A stretch of 64,000 nt of DNA from Sediminicola luteus (GTDB lineage: Bacteria > Bacteroidota > Bacteroidia > Flavobacteriales > Flavobacteriaceae), in contig NZ_NBWU01000001.1 of assembly GCF_002514735.1 (NCBI RefSeq), forward strand, positions 682,001-746,000. The letters are read 5' to 3'. The notes below the pieces were generated by a model, which saw only the letters and a program-made list of their open reading frames with translations, was not told where the DNA came from and did not search any database. Below are positions 9,613 to 18,705 of the stretch, piece after piece (position 1 is the stretch's first letter; the number at the start of each line of letters is the position of its first letter). The translations under genes were made by a program, and so were the position numbers.

Positions 9613-11301
9613 ATGAAAAGAACAATTTTGATATTAGGTCTAGGCCTAATACTTCCGGCATTGGGGTGGTCGCAATGGGTATTTGGCCCCACCAAACCAA
9701 AAGTTTTGGCACAAAACAAGGCACAAACGACAGATTTGCCTTCAACGGCTATTGGCTCGTATATCCATCAGAAAAACATAGCCCAAGAAATGGCCCTAAA
9801 AGCCATTCAAAAACCTTTGGCGCATGGCGAGCAGCTCTTGCTATGGGACAGTCTCTTACAAAAACCCCAAATCGAGCTAAAAGATTTGGAAATGTTTGTC
9901 CAAACCAACCCAAATGGTCCCTTAGCGGCATTGGCCCAAAACGCCTTAACATACTACAGTCATAGACAATTAACCTTGAGTCGGTTTAAGGGCAAGTTCC
10001 ACTTCGTAAATCACGATAGCCTGGGTGAAGATTCGGTCAGTTTTGAGATAAACCAAGTGACCCCAGAAAACTTTACACCCTTTGTTAACGTTCACAGCCT
10101 AGAAATAGGGCCTTCGTTATCCGATGCCCAAACCTTGGTAGCTAAATTGCCGCAGTGGCTTAAAACGAGGATTTTGACCCTGAAAATCCATAATCCAAAT
10201 CCCAAAAACGAGAATTACGGACTAAAAGCCGATTGGTCGTTCTTGGCAGAATTTCCGAACCTACAGAACATCAGCTTTCAAAACACCCATGTTAAAACGG
10301 CCCTAGCCACCTTAACGCAAAGCACGGAAATCAGAGGCGTGGCATTGATTAATATCCTGGATACCGATTTTTACCAAAATCTTGATGTAAATCTCCCCAA
10401 ATGGCTCCACCTAAAGGAATTGGCCCTGTATGACGACCATAATTTAAAAGAAACACCAACAGTTCTCAGCAAATACCCGCTGACCAAATTACATATTGGC
10501 GGGGCCAAATTACAAGAGATCGAATCCGTAGGAAAAATAGCTGCATTGGAGACTTTGATTCTCGGAAAAGGGGATTATAAGGTGTTACCATCCGCCATTT
10601 TGGAATTACCTAACCTAGAACAAATACATCTTGGAAAAGGCAAGTTGAAGGATTGGCCTTTGGTCATGGAAAGCGCCCGAAAGTTGCAAATACACTACTA
10701 CCAAAACCCCAAGACCAAAGGTACAGACCATGCTTGGCAAGCTTTGGTGGCTTTTGGTAGAAACCATGATCAAGTTAGGGTAAAGAAGCATGGCATTGCT
10801 TTGTCTAGGGTTTCCGAACTAAAATCACCAGAACGTATCCGTCCTTTTGCGCAATCAGAAGCCTTTAGGGGTTGGATGGCCCCATATTCAGATTTCAAAA
10901 GAATTTTAAACAATTATAACTATCCGACCACCCTACTTCAGGCCCTCCCATTGTCTTGTAAAACCATCGACGATATCGCTTTTCTTGAGGCTGAGAAAAC
11001 CTATTGGAACAAACAACTACAAGCTACCCAAAGCATACCGGACTCCTTATTCCCTCTGGCCAATCAGCTTACGGAAATAAGCAGCTCTTTAGGCTTGCCC
11101 TTAGATTATACCAAACCAATTAACGAAGCCAAATTTGATAACCATATCCTTCAAACTTTAGACGGACTAAAGGCGCAGCTCTCCCAGCTTCAAATGGTAA
11201 GCCCCCAAAAAAAGGCCCCATTTAAGCTTCTAAAAAAGACAGATGCCCTTATTGGGTATCGAAACCCAGGAAATATAAAGCCTCAAATAAGCCTAAGATA
11301 A
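9613..11301 (+). CDS. Secreted leucine-rich-repeat-like protein of unknown function
   Basis: A 562-residue exported protein. The ATG at 9613 is chosen because it begins a clear signal peptide (MKRTILILGLGLILPALGWS), while the frame-opening ATG at 9541 lies inside the promoter. The middle, about residues 180-360, shows irregular leucine-rich repeats (FPNLQNISFQNTHV, AALETLILGKGDYKVLP, LPNLEQIHLGKGKLKDWP), which usually build a curved binding surface. The last 180 residues are helical and show no family I recognise. No enzymatic motif is visible. It has the same orientation as the LamG/SARP-like gene 58 bases downstream, so the two may be co-transcribed and could form a secreted sensor with a membrane regulator. 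That link rests only on adjacency. Confidence 0.7.
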   Translation: MKRTILILGLGLILPALGWSQWVFGPTKPKVLAQNKAQTTDLPSTAIGSYIHQKNIAQEMALKAIQKPLAHGEQLLLWDSLLQKPQIELKDLEMFVQTNPNGPLAALAQNALTYYSHRQLTLSRFKGKFHFVNHDSLGEDSVSFEINQVTPENFTPFVNVHSLEIGPSLSDAQTLVAKLPQWLKTRILTLKIHNPNPKNENYGLKADWSFLAEFPNLQNISFQNTHVKTALATLTQSTEIRGVALINILDTDFYQNLDVNLPKWLHLKELALYDDHNLKETPTVLSKYPLTKLHIGGAKLQEIESVGKIAALETLILGKGDYKVLPSAILELPNLEQIHLGKGKLKDWPLVMESARKLQIHYYQNPKTKGTDHAWQALVAFGRNHDQVRVKKHGIALSRVSELKSPERIRPFAQSEAFRGWMAPYSDFKRILNNYNYPTTLLQALPLSCKTIDDIAFLEAEKTYWNKQLQATQSIPDSLFPLANQLTEISSSLGLPLDYTKPINEAKFDNHILQTLDGLKAQLSQLQMVSPQKKAPFKLLKKTDALIGYRNPGNIKPQISLR

Positions 11302-11359
11302 TTGGCATAAATAGGGGCTTTGCATAGGCCAATACGGTCAATTTTTCTATGTTTATAGC

Positions 11360-13549
11360 ATGATGTGGAAACATGGCATAGGAACACTATGGGCCTTTTT
11401 ATGGGTAAATCTGGTTTTTGCCCAAAACCCCATGTCCAACATAGATAAAGTATTCCGGGCCCAGATAGTTCAAGCACAGCAGCTAGACTCCCTTTTCCAC
11501 AAAGGCCATAGACCTGTTTTAGGGGTTATCTTGGCCAAAGACCAGTACCAATTCGATTCAGTAACCTCTTATTTAACCCAAAACAACCAAAAATACGAAT
11601 CGGATTTCACCCTATGGAATCAAAACTCGCTACTGGTTCTACAAAGAAACCAGCTGAAAATGGTCCGGCCCACTCCCGATTCGGTAAGGGTTTTGCTAGA
11701 TACCGTGGGCAAACCCCAATGGCTTAGGTCGCCCTCTTCCCATGCCGATAGCTTATTCCTTGAAGGATTAAGGCTTTGGCAAAAAACGGGAAAGGCCCCA
11801 AACTTTATTTCGGCCCCAAACCTGCCCGATAGTATCCGGACACAAGTCATCGATTCCCTAAATGGCCTACATCGCTTTATTGGCCAAATACAGCATAAAA
11901 ACAAATCGCTTCATGGCATCCGTTGGAATGGCTTTCGAGGGAGCAATTCCCCAGCCCGATTCTGTTTCCCTTTAACCGAGCTTCAACAAACCTTTATCCC
12001 CAACAAAAACGGATATCGCATTAGTCCGCCCGTTGTCATTCACAATATCCATATGCGTGAACCACGCGATTTCAAAGCTACCCAAGTCGCACTTTCCGAG
12101 GCCCTTTTGTATAACCTCCCCTTGAACAAAACTGAAATAGACGGCGTTCACTTTAATGGCAACACTCTTATTGTAAAAGATACCATCAGGGGGAAAACCC
12201 TAGAACTGGATCAGAAAGATTCTTATCTGGAATTCACCTTACCCAATACCCTCGATTTTTCAAAATCGATTTCCATTTCAGTATGGGTAAAACCCAAGAG
12301 TATTAAAGAATATATGGGCATTTTAGGGATTGGCGATTCTTTTTCCTTCAAACTGAACCATGGCCGACCCGATTTTACAACGGCCAAAATCAAAGACCAT
12401 ATTGCACCTAAACGATTACAACTTAACCAATGGCATCATTTGGTGGTAGTATTCGACCCAGAAAGCAGTGTTCGCTTTTATATAGACAATGTTTTGGTAA
12501 ACAGCCTCCCTACCTCGGCCATAAAACCCTCTAAAGAACCCTTGGTTGTAGGCCATAATGTTTGGGGCGAGCAGTTCTATGGGCGAATGCAAGGGCTAAA
12601 AATCTGGAATCGTGGTTTGGCAAAGCGGGAAATTGCTATGCTTTATGCTGAAAAACCCCAGCTCCAACCATGGACAAAAGCCATACTTTGGGCCCTAGGA
12701 ATACTACTTTTAACCATACTTGGCTTTCTTATCTTCAGCTTTCGTAGAAATAGACCAAAACAAAGTGATATCAGTATAAAAAAAGAAGAATCTGTAGTCC
12801 GAATAAAACCTAATACGCCTTGTATTAGCCTGTTCGGAACGCTACAACTTAAAAACGATGAACAAGACCTCACCACCTCTTTTTCCCCTTTACTAAAACA
12901 AATACTGGTTTTCATCATCTTAAAAACAACGGTCCTAGGGAAAGGAGCGACTTCCAAAGAGCTGACAGAAACCTTTTGGCCCCATTTCAGTACCGCCAAA
13001 GCCAAGGAAAACCGGGGCACCAACATCAGAAAATTACGAGCATTATTAGCAAGTTTGCCCCAAATTCAACTCGATTTTGTAAACAACTCCTGGCAATTAA
13101 AGTCAACAGCATTGGAACAGGTAGATTACTATCATTTCCAAAACGTATTGGAAAATTGGAGCCAACCTCAAAACAACTTGAATACTGCCCGATTGCATAC
13201 ACTTTTAGGACTTATTGACCATGGCAATATAGTGCAAAACATGACCTACCCTTGGTTAGATCAGTTTAAGGCGGAAACCGTTGAAAAAATAGATGGCTTT
13301 TTCCAAAAAATTTACCAATCGGCTTGGAACACCCTTGATACCCCCACCCAATTACATTTGGCCCAAGTATGGTTAAAGTTCGATCCCCTTCACGAAACCG
13401 CTTTGGCCATTTTAATCCGTATTTTACATCTAGAAGGCAAACACGGGCAGGCACAACACGTATACGATAGTTTTAGTAAATCGTACTTTGAGCTGTACGA
13501 CACCCCTTTCCCAACCGATTTTCTATCCCTCACACAAGAAAATCCATGA
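11360..13549 (+). CDS. Membrane protein with periplasmic LamG-like domain and cytoplasmic SARP/BTAD-like region
   Basis: A 729-residue protein with an unusual order of parts. Residues 1-21 are a signal peptide. Residues 280-430 look like a LamG/concanavalin-type jellyroll (SISISVWVKPKSIKEYMG, LNQWHHLVVVFDPESSVRFY, GRMQGLKIWNRGLAKREIA). Residues 440-461 form a transmembrane helix followed by an RRNRPK stop-transfer patch. Residues 488-580 resemble the OmpR-type winged helix of SARP regulators (ISLFGTLQLKN, SKELTETFWPHFSTAKAKEN, NIRKLRALLA). Residues 625-720 resemble a bacterial transcriptional activator domain (LHLAQVWLKFDPLHETAL). The topology suggests a one-component regulator that senses a periplasmic, perhaps glycan, ligand. 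The function and regulon are inferred. The GH109-like gene 117 bases downstream is a possible target. Confidence 0.75.
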   Translation: MMWKHGIGTLWAFLWVNLVFAQNPMSNIDKVFRAQIVQAQQLDSLFHKGHRPVLGVILAKDQYQFDSVTSYLTQNNQKYESDFTLWNQNSLLVLQRNQLKMVRPTPDSVRVLLDTVGKPQWLRSPSSHADSLFLEGLRLWQKTGKAPNFISAPNLPDSIRTQVIDSLNGLHRFIGQIQHKNKSLHGIRWNGFRGSNSPARFCFPLTELQQTFIPNKNGYRISPPVVIHNIHMREPRDFKATQVALSEALLYNLPLNKTEIDGVHFNGNTLIVKDTIRGKTLELDQKDSYLEFTLPNTLDFSKSISISVWVKPKSIKEYMGILGIGDSFSFKLNHGRPDFTTAKIKDHIAPKRLQLNQWHHLVVVFDPESSVRFYIDNVLVNSLPTSAIKPSKEPLVVGHNVWGEQFYGRMQGLKIWNRGLAKREIAMLYAEKPQLQPWTKAILWALGILLLTILGFLIFSFRRNRPKQSDISIKKEESVVRIKPNTPCISLFGTLQLKNDEQDLTTSFSPLLKQILVFIILKTTVLGKGATSKELTETFWPHFSTAKAKENRGTNIRKLRALLASLPQIQLDFVNNSWQLKSTALEQVDYYHFQNVLENWSQPQNNLNTARLHTLLGLIDHGNIVQNMTYPWLDQFKAETVEKIDGFFQKIYQSAWNTLDTPTQLHLAQVWLKFDPLHETALAILIRILHLEGKHGQAQHVYDSFSKSYFELYDTPFPTDFLSLTQENP

Positions 13550-13666
13550 TTATTTGGATTTATTCCCCCATTTGTTCCCCCATTCAGTTGGCTATAACTT
13601 AGTATATTACCCTTCCAAAAACCAAGGTGTACCCCTTGGGCATCATAACTTGAAAAAAACTTTAAT

Positions 13667-15061
13667 ATGAATTCAAATAGAAGGGATTTTCTTAAAAAAA
13701 CCACCTTGGCCGGTACCGCGATCGGACTGGCCCCAGGATTGACCCAAGCCCAATTATTGGGACCGGAACGCTCATTTAAGGCTCAATATATGGGCGATTT
13801 TGCCGCTCCTAAATTAGAGACCATACGATGTGCCTTTATAGGTGTAGGTGCGCGCGGACCGGGGCATGCTAAACGTATGGCCGCCATTGAAGGCACCGAA
13901 GTGGTCGCTATTTGTGATCTGTACCAAGATTTTGCAGAAAAAACAGCCGCCGCAGTTAAAGAAATAGGAAAAGGGGAACGGCATCAAAACATCAAGCTTT
14001 ACCATGGCGATGAAAATCAATGGGAAAAGATGTTACGCAAAGAAAAAATAGATGCGGTCTTTATCTGTACCCCATGGCGCTGGCATGCCACCATGGCCAT
14101 TAAGTCAATGGAAGCCGGGGCCCACGCCTTTGTAGAAGTGCCCCTTGCCGTAACCCTAGAGGAAATGTGGGATATCGTAGATACTTCCGAAAAGACCAAG
14201 AAACACTGTATGATGATGGAGAACGTGAATTATGGTCGCGACGAACTACTCTATCTAAATATGTGTCGCCAAGGGGTTATCGGGGAATTATTACATGCCG
14301 AGGCTGCCTATATTCATGAACTGCGTGGCCAAATGTACAGTGAACGTAATACGGGTTCTTGGCGTACCTACCATTATGCCAAACGAAACGGAAACCTATA
14401 TCCGACCCACGGATTAGGCCCGGTTGCCCAATATATGAACCTGGGCCGGGGCGATGACAATTTTAAACGAATTACTTCCTTTTCCTCGCCTGCCAAAGGA
14501 CGTAACTTGTATGCTAAAAAGAATTTCCAGGCAGACCATAAATGGAACGCCCTCGATTTTAAGGGTGGCGATATGAACACTTCCATTATTAAAACCAATA
14601 TGGGTAGAACGGTTATGGTACAATGGGACGAAACCAGTCCACGACCATATTCACGCCATAACCTGATTCAAGGAACCAAAGGCACTATGACCGGTTTCCC
14701 GACCCGTATTGCCCTAGAGGGTGGTTTTGGGGAGGCTACCAAAGACCACCATAGTTGGGTTCAGGGTGAAAAACTGGCCGAGATTTATGAAAAGTATGAA
14801 CACCCACTCTACAAACGCGTAGGTGAACTGGCCAAGAAAATGGGTGGCCATGGTGGTATGGATTTTATAATGGAATTCCGTATTGCCGAGTGTTTACGCG
14901 AAGGATTGCCCTTAGACCAAAACGTTTATGAAGGTGCTTTCTGGAGTGCCGTTGGCCCCTTAAGTGAAATTTCGGTAGCCCAAGATGGCATGCCCCAAGA
15001 TTTCCCCGATTATACCCGAGGAAATTGGAAAAATACCAAACCACTTGACATCGTTGTGTAA
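13667..15061 (+). CDS. Gfo/Idh/MocA-family protein, GH109-type (alpha-N-acetylgalactosaminidase-like), Tat-exported
   Basis: A 464-residue protein starting with a twin-arginine signal (NRRDFLKKTTLAGTAIG), so it is exported folded, probably with bound NAD. The Rossmann fingerprint is FIGVGARGPGHAKRMA near residue 50. The phrases HAFVEVPLAVTLEEMW, HCMMMENVNYGRDELLYLNM and LHAEAAYIHELRGQM are typical of GH109, which cleaves alpha-GalNAc by an NAD-dependent elimination mechanism. The length agrees with characterised members near 450 residues. Many GH109-annotated Bacteroidetes proteins are uncharacterised, so the substrate is uncertain. The gene stands alone and is convergent with the GntP permease, sharing a strong terminator. 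Confidence 0.85.
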   Translation: MNSNRRDFLKKTTLAGTAIGLAPGLTQAQLLGPERSFKAQYMGDFAAPKLETIRCAFIGVGARGPGHAKRMAAIEGTEVVAICDLYQDFAEKTAAAVKEIGKGERHQNIKLYHGDENQWEKMLRKEKIDAVFICTPWRWHATMAIKSMEAGAHAFVEVPLAVTLEEMWDIVDTSEKTKKHCMMMENVNYGRDELLYLNMCRQGVIGELLHAEAAYIHELRGQMYSERNTGSWRTYHYAKRNGNLYPTHGLGPVAQYMNLGRGDDNFKRITSFSSPAKGRNLYAKKNFQADHKWNALDFKGGDMNTSIIKTNMGRTVMVQWDETSPRPYSRHNLIQGTKGTMTGFPTRIALEGGFGEATKDHHSWVQGEKLAEIYEKYEHPLYKRVGELAKKMGGHGGMDFIMEFRIAECLREGLPLDQNVYEGAFWSAVGPLSEISVAQDGMPQDFPDYTRGNWKNTKPLDIVV

Positions 15062-15070
15062 CGCCATGTG

Positions 15071-15098
15071 AAAAGGTCGCCGATCGGCGGCCTTTTTG
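15071..15098. terminator. Bidirectional intrinsic terminator between GH109-like and GntP genes
   Basis: A nearly perfect 12-bp stem (AAAAGGTCGCCG with CGGCGGCCTTTT, one G-T pair) has A-rich and T-rich flanks. It sits in the 41-base gap between two convergent genes, so it can stop transcription from both sides. Confidence 0.85.
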
Positions 15099-15102
15099 TT
15101 TT

Positions 15103-16446
15103 CTAGAAAAAACTTAGAAGCCCCCAAGCCAACAAGGTCAAAACCAAAACCGCGACGCCCTGTATGCCGGTAAGCAGGGTAAAAGATCTATGGGTGTCTT
15201 TGGGCGACAGGCCCCCGAATTGGGAGACCACCCAAAAGTAGCTGTCATTATAATGCGAAACCGTCATAGCACCCCCACCTATGGCCATAACGGCCAAGGC
15301 ATAATCCGAAGGGGAACTCCAACCCAAAGCCGGAACCAAAGGCGCCAGTAAGGTAGCCGTAACCACCATGGCCGAAGTTGAAGAGCCTTGGGCACTTTTT
15401 AAAACGGCAGCGATAATAAATACCGCCACCAAAACCCAAAATCCGCCCATGTCGCCACTACCTAGCCATACCCCCACATAATCTTTTAAAGGCGTGGCCT
15501 TGAGTACCCCGCCAAATGCCCCGCCACCACCGGTAAGGATCAAAATAGGACCCGAAATCTTTACCGCTTCGGTAAACCAGCCCTTGCCTGTTTCGGCAGT
15601 ACTTGTAGGTCCTAACAGAAACAAGGCCAATAAAGCCCCGATAAAAATGGCCACCACAGGATGGCTCAAGAAATGTAAACCTCCGTTTTCAATACCTAAA
15701 AACCGGGTCAAGGTACCCAAGGCAATAAGAGCAATGGGAAGCAAAATAGGTAAAAGAGCCTTCCATAAAGCGGGTAATTCCGAGGAAAACCTTTCTTCAG
15801 CCTGAATTTCGGCTTGACGTAATGATATGTTCTTGCCCAGTCTTTTCGCCATCAGTTGCCCCAACCATAGCACAGGAATACTAAAACCGATTCCCCAAAG
15901 GATGATGGTACCCAGGTATTTCTCGGCACCTATATTACCGGCCACGGCTATTGGGCCCGGGGTCGGGGGCACCAAAGTATGGGTGGTGTACAGTCCCGTG
16001 GCCAAGGCCAGCCCCATGGCCGCTTGCGACTGCTTACCCACCTTGGCCAATTTCTTGGACAGGCCAGAAAGCAAAATAAAGCCACTATCGCAAAACACCG
16101 GAATGGAAACCACGGCCCCTATCAACGAAATGGCGGCTATAGACTTGCCCCTTCCGAAAAGGTCGCTAATGGTATGGGCTATACGCAAGGCCGCCCCGGA
16201 ACGCTCGAGAAACACCCCGATAACACTGCCGAAAACCACGATCAACCCAATATAGGCCATTAAATCGCCAAAGCCCTTTGTCATGGAATTCAAGAGAACG
16301 TCCATGGGCATTTGAACCGTCAACCCTAAAAAGAAACAGGCCAGGATCAAGGCCAAAAACGGATGCAGTTTCCATTTTACGGAGGCCAAGACAATGAGTA
16401 CTATTGAGGCAACTATAAGTAATAAAAGAGGTATTCCGGTAAGCAT
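15103..16446 (-). CDS. GntP-family gluconate/organic acid:H+ symporter
   Basis: A 447-residue polytopic inner-membrane permease of typical GntP size with about twelve hydrophobic segments. Family phrases include VVFGSVIGVFLERSGAA, IPVFCDSGFILLSGL, LVPPTPGPIAVAGNIGA and AQGSSTSAMVVTATLLAPL. Members import gluconate and related sugar acids with protons. No gluconate kinase or other catabolic gene is adjacent, so the substrate stays open. A 10-bp-arm palindrome at 16504-16528, about 58 bases upstream of the start, may be its operator. Confidence 0.92.
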   Translation of the reverse strand: MLTGIPLLLLIVASIVLIVLASVKWKLHPFLALILACFFLGLTVQMPMDVLLNSMTKGFGDLMAYIGLIVVFGSVIGVFLERSGAALRIAHTISDLFGRGKSIAAISLIGAVVSIPVFCDSGFILLSGLSKKLAKVGKQSQAAMGLALATGLYTTHTLVPPTPGPIAVAGNIGAEKYLGTIILWGIGFSIPVLWLGQLMAKRLGKNISLRQAEIQAEERFSSELPALWKALLPILLPIALIALGTLTRFLGIENGGLHFLSHPVVAIFIGALLALFLLGPTSTAETGKGWFTEAVKISGPILILTGGGGAFGGVLKATPLKDYVGVWLGSGDMGGFWVLVAVFIIAAVLKSAQGSSTSAMVVTATLLAPLVPALGWSSPSDYALAVMAIGGGAMTVSHYNDSYFWVVSQFGGLSPKDTHRSFTLLTGIQGVAVLVLTLLAWGLLSFF

Positions 16447-16503
16447 GTCTGGTTATTTGAATATGTGGAAGTTACTCAATTAGCATCAATGCACAAACAT
16501 TAC

Positions 16504-16528
16504 ATAAAAACCAAATAATGGTTTTTAT
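16504..16528. promoter_or_regulatory. Perfect 10-bp inverted repeat, possible operator
   Basis: ATAAAAACCA and TGGTTTTTAT are exact reverse complements separated by 5 bases. The palindrome lies between the divergent GntP and PPIase genes, 58 bases before the GntP start and about 50 bases upstream of a -7-like element facing the other way. No regulator for it is identified. Confidence 0.45.
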
Positions 16529-16578
16529 ATTGGTCACTTGTTCGCTTCAACGGATGTTAGCGGAATAAATACAATTCG

Positions 16579-16586
16579 TAAGTTTG
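16579..16586 (+). promoter_or_regulatory. -7-like element (TAAGTTTG) in the 380-base GntP/PPIase spacer
   Basis: TAAGTTTG fits TAnnTTTG and is 240 bases before the PPIase start at 16827. If used, the operon has a long leader. The spacer 16447-16826 otherwise holds the palindrome at 16504-16528 and a weak 64-codon frame at 16624-16818 with no recognisable features. I see no RNA gene or repeat in it. Confidence 0.35.
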
Positions 16587-16826
16587 TACTAAACAGTTAA
16601 GTAGCACCACCAACCAGCGCTTCATGAAAAGCTTATTTCGACTAGGTTTCCCGCTATGGGGACACTTGTTTGTAACCTACCGTGAGTACGAAACTAAAAA
16701 CGAACCTTGCCCCTATCCAAATAATAGCTGTTCACCTTCTTTTAAACTGGATAAAAAAGGTTCTTATGGGGTGTTTACCAACACAAAATGGGTACCTCAT
16801 CCTTCCTGTAATACATAACCTTAATT

Positions 16827-17711
16827 ATGAAGAAATTTTGGCGCGAACCCTTTCTACATTTTTTACTACTTGGCTTAGGTGTTTTCCTTTTCTACGGATG
16901 GGTACAAGGCGATACCACGGATGACCAAGAGATTGTTTTGGACAATAGCGACCTCAAACAAATGATCTCTAAATGGAATTTGCAATGGAAACGTTTGCCT
17001 TCTGAAGATGAACTTACCGGGGTAGTGGAACATTATCTAAGGCAGGAAGTTTTATATAAGGAAGCCTTGGCCTTGAACCTAGACCATAACGATGAAATTA
17101 TAAAAAGACGCCTTTCCCAAAAAATGGATTTCCTATCCGGCGATCTGGCCCAAATCGCCAGCCCGACCGAGGCCGAATTGGGCACCTATTTTGAGACCCA
17201 TGCCGCACGCTATCGATTACCATTTAGCTATAGTTTTGAACAAATCGCCTTTACCCGCGATAAAAGTGGAGACCATCTCTCAAAGAACGCCACCGAAACC
17301 TTGGCCCGATTACAAAGCAGGCCTAGCTCGGCACCGGCCATTACGGGCGACCCCTTATCGGTACCCCGAAAATTCAACGCCATAGATGGTACGCGCTTGG
17401 CCTCACAAATGGGCGATGCTTTTGAAAAGGCCATGCAAACCGCCGCAATGGATACTTGGACAGGGCCCATAGCCTCAGGTTTTGGGGTACATTTGGTGAA
17501 AATATCCCAAAGGAAAAACCCTCAAATGCCCCATTTAGATCAGGTAAGATCCGAAGTACTGCGCGACTACCAGTACGATAAGGAGAAAGAAATCGGCAAC
17601 CAACTATACCTCGAGATCCGCAAGAAATACCCCATACAAATCGAATTGGAACCTTTCGATGCCATTAACCAAGAATTCATTGATCAACTCGAACAAAAAA
17701 TCAGCGAATAA
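16827..17711 (+). CDS. Membrane-anchored parvulin-type peptidyl-prolyl isomerase
   Basis: A 294-residue protein with one N-terminal membrane segment (FLHFLLLGLGVFLFYGWV) and a periplasmic body. A SurA/PpiC-like helical region (EDELTGVVEHYLRQEVLYKE) precedes a rotamase-like domain from about residue 130 (FSYSFEQIAF, GFGVHLVKISQR). Several canonical parvulin residues are weakly kept, so isomerase activity is not certain and a chaperone role is possible. The stop codon is directly followed by the ATG of the HupE-like gene, and the DUF3604 gene comes next, so the three are one operon. The isomerase may fold or deliver the DUF3604 lipoprotein. That role is inferred. Confidence 0.85.
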   Translation: MKKFWREPFLHFLLLGLGVFLFYGWVQGDTTDDQEIVLDNSDLKQMISKWNLQWKRLPSEDELTGVVEHYLRQEVLYKEALALNLDHNDEIIKRRLSQKMDFLSGDLAQIASPTEAELGTYFETHAARYRLPFSYSFEQIAFTRDKSGDHLSKNATETLARLQSRPSSAPAITGDPLSVPRKFNAIDGTRLASQMGDAFEKAMQTAAMDTWTGPIASGFGVHLVKISQRKNPQMPHLDQVRSEVLRDYQYDKEKEIGNQLYLEIRKKYPIQIELEPFDAINQEFIDQLEQKISE

Positions 17712-18695
17712 ATGGGGAAACGGTTTTTGATAATCTCAATACTTTGCTACCTCAGCAGTTTTTGGGGCCAGGCCCATGAACTGCGTCCGGCCTTGTTGCA
17801 GATCAAACAAACCGACAGTATCCATTACTCGGTGTTCTGGAAAATACCGCGATTGGGTGATAAAGTCCCGGGTATTTTCGTAGATATTCCCAGTGGCCAA
17901 TTGCAGGCTTCGGGCCAACCCAGCCCAACAACCGGTTATATCGTATACGCCTATGAACTTACCGCACCAGATGGTATCCGTGGTAAACGTATCGGCATCG
18001 AAGGACTGGAAAACACTTTAGTAGATGCCTTGGTCAGTATCCAATTCTTGAATGGCGAAGGTATCAGTCTAATGCTTCAAGCCGACCGTACCCACGCCAA
18101 GGTACCCGAACAGGCCACTACTTGGAATGTGATCAAAACCTACACGATCTTAGGTATAGAACACATCCTCTTAGGCTTCGACCATCTGCTGTTCGTCTTG
18201 GCCTTGGTTTTGATCATTGGCCAGTTTTCTAAGTTGGTCAAGACCATTACCGCCTTTACCCTGGCCCATAGCCTTACCCTGGCCTTGGTGGTTTTGGGAC
18301 ATGTATCACTTCCCGGCCCTCCGGTAGAAGCCGTTATTGCACTAAGTATCGTCTTTTTGGCCCTTGAAATTTTACACCTTCAGCACGGACGCCCTACCAT
18401 AACCCGACGAAAACCTTGGCTGGTAGCCTTTACCTTTGGACTCTTACACGGATTCGGTTTCGCCGGGGCCCTGTCAGATATTGGCCTACCCCATGGCGAA
18501 GTGCCTTTGGCCCTTGGCTTTTTTAACCTTGGGGTAGAATTGGGACAAATCGCCTTTGTCTCGGTGGCTTGGCTGCTAATCCAATGGATTCCTTGGCAAC
18601 GCCCTATCTTCCGGCCATTAAAAAAAGTACCGGCATATGCTATTGGCACCTTGGCCATGTTTTGGACCCTAGAACGTATCATCGGAATGATCTAA
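17712..18695 (+). CDS. HupE/UreJ-family membrane protein
   Basis: A 327-residue protein with a cleavable signal peptide ending before HELRPALLQI, an N-terminal periplasmic beta-rich domain to about residue 140, and six or seven membrane helices. The membrane half carries histidine-rich family motifs: LGIEHILLGFDHLLFVLAL, FTLAHSLTLALVVLG, LLHGFGFAGAL. HupE/UreJ proteins are proposed metal permeases, chiefly for nickel or cobalt. No urease or hydrogenase genes are nearby. Partnership with DUF3604 and a PPIase suggests supply of a metal to a periplasmic metalloenzyme. It abuts the upstream stop with no gap and lies 10 bases before the DUF3604 gene. Confidence 0.88.
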   Translation: MGKRFLIISILCYLSSFWGQAHELRPALLQIKQTDSIHYSVFWKIPRLGDKVPGIFVDIPSGQLQASGQPSPTTGYIVYAYELTAPDGIRGKRIGIEGLENTLVDALVSIQFLNGEGISLMLQADRTHAKVPEQATTWNVIKTYTILGIEHILLGFDHLLFVLALVLIIGQFSKLVKTITAFTLAHSLTLALVVLGHVSLPGPPVEAVIALSIVFLALEILHLQHGRPTITRRKPWLVAFTFGLLHGFGFAGALSDIGLPHGEVPLALGFFNLGVELGQIAFVSVAWLLIQWIPWQRPIFRPLKKVPAYAIGTLAMFWTLERIIGMI

Positions 18696-18705
18696 CCCTC
18701 CTATC

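Noticed and set aside
9543-9965. 140-codon plus-strand frame overlapping the leucine-rich protein gene
   Set aside because: It overlaps a frame with a signal peptide and repeats, and its own translation shows no feature.
16624-16818. 64-codon frame in the GntP/PPIase spacer
   Set aside because: No homology-like motif, signal or coding character; another frame overlaps it. Kept only as a remark about the leader.
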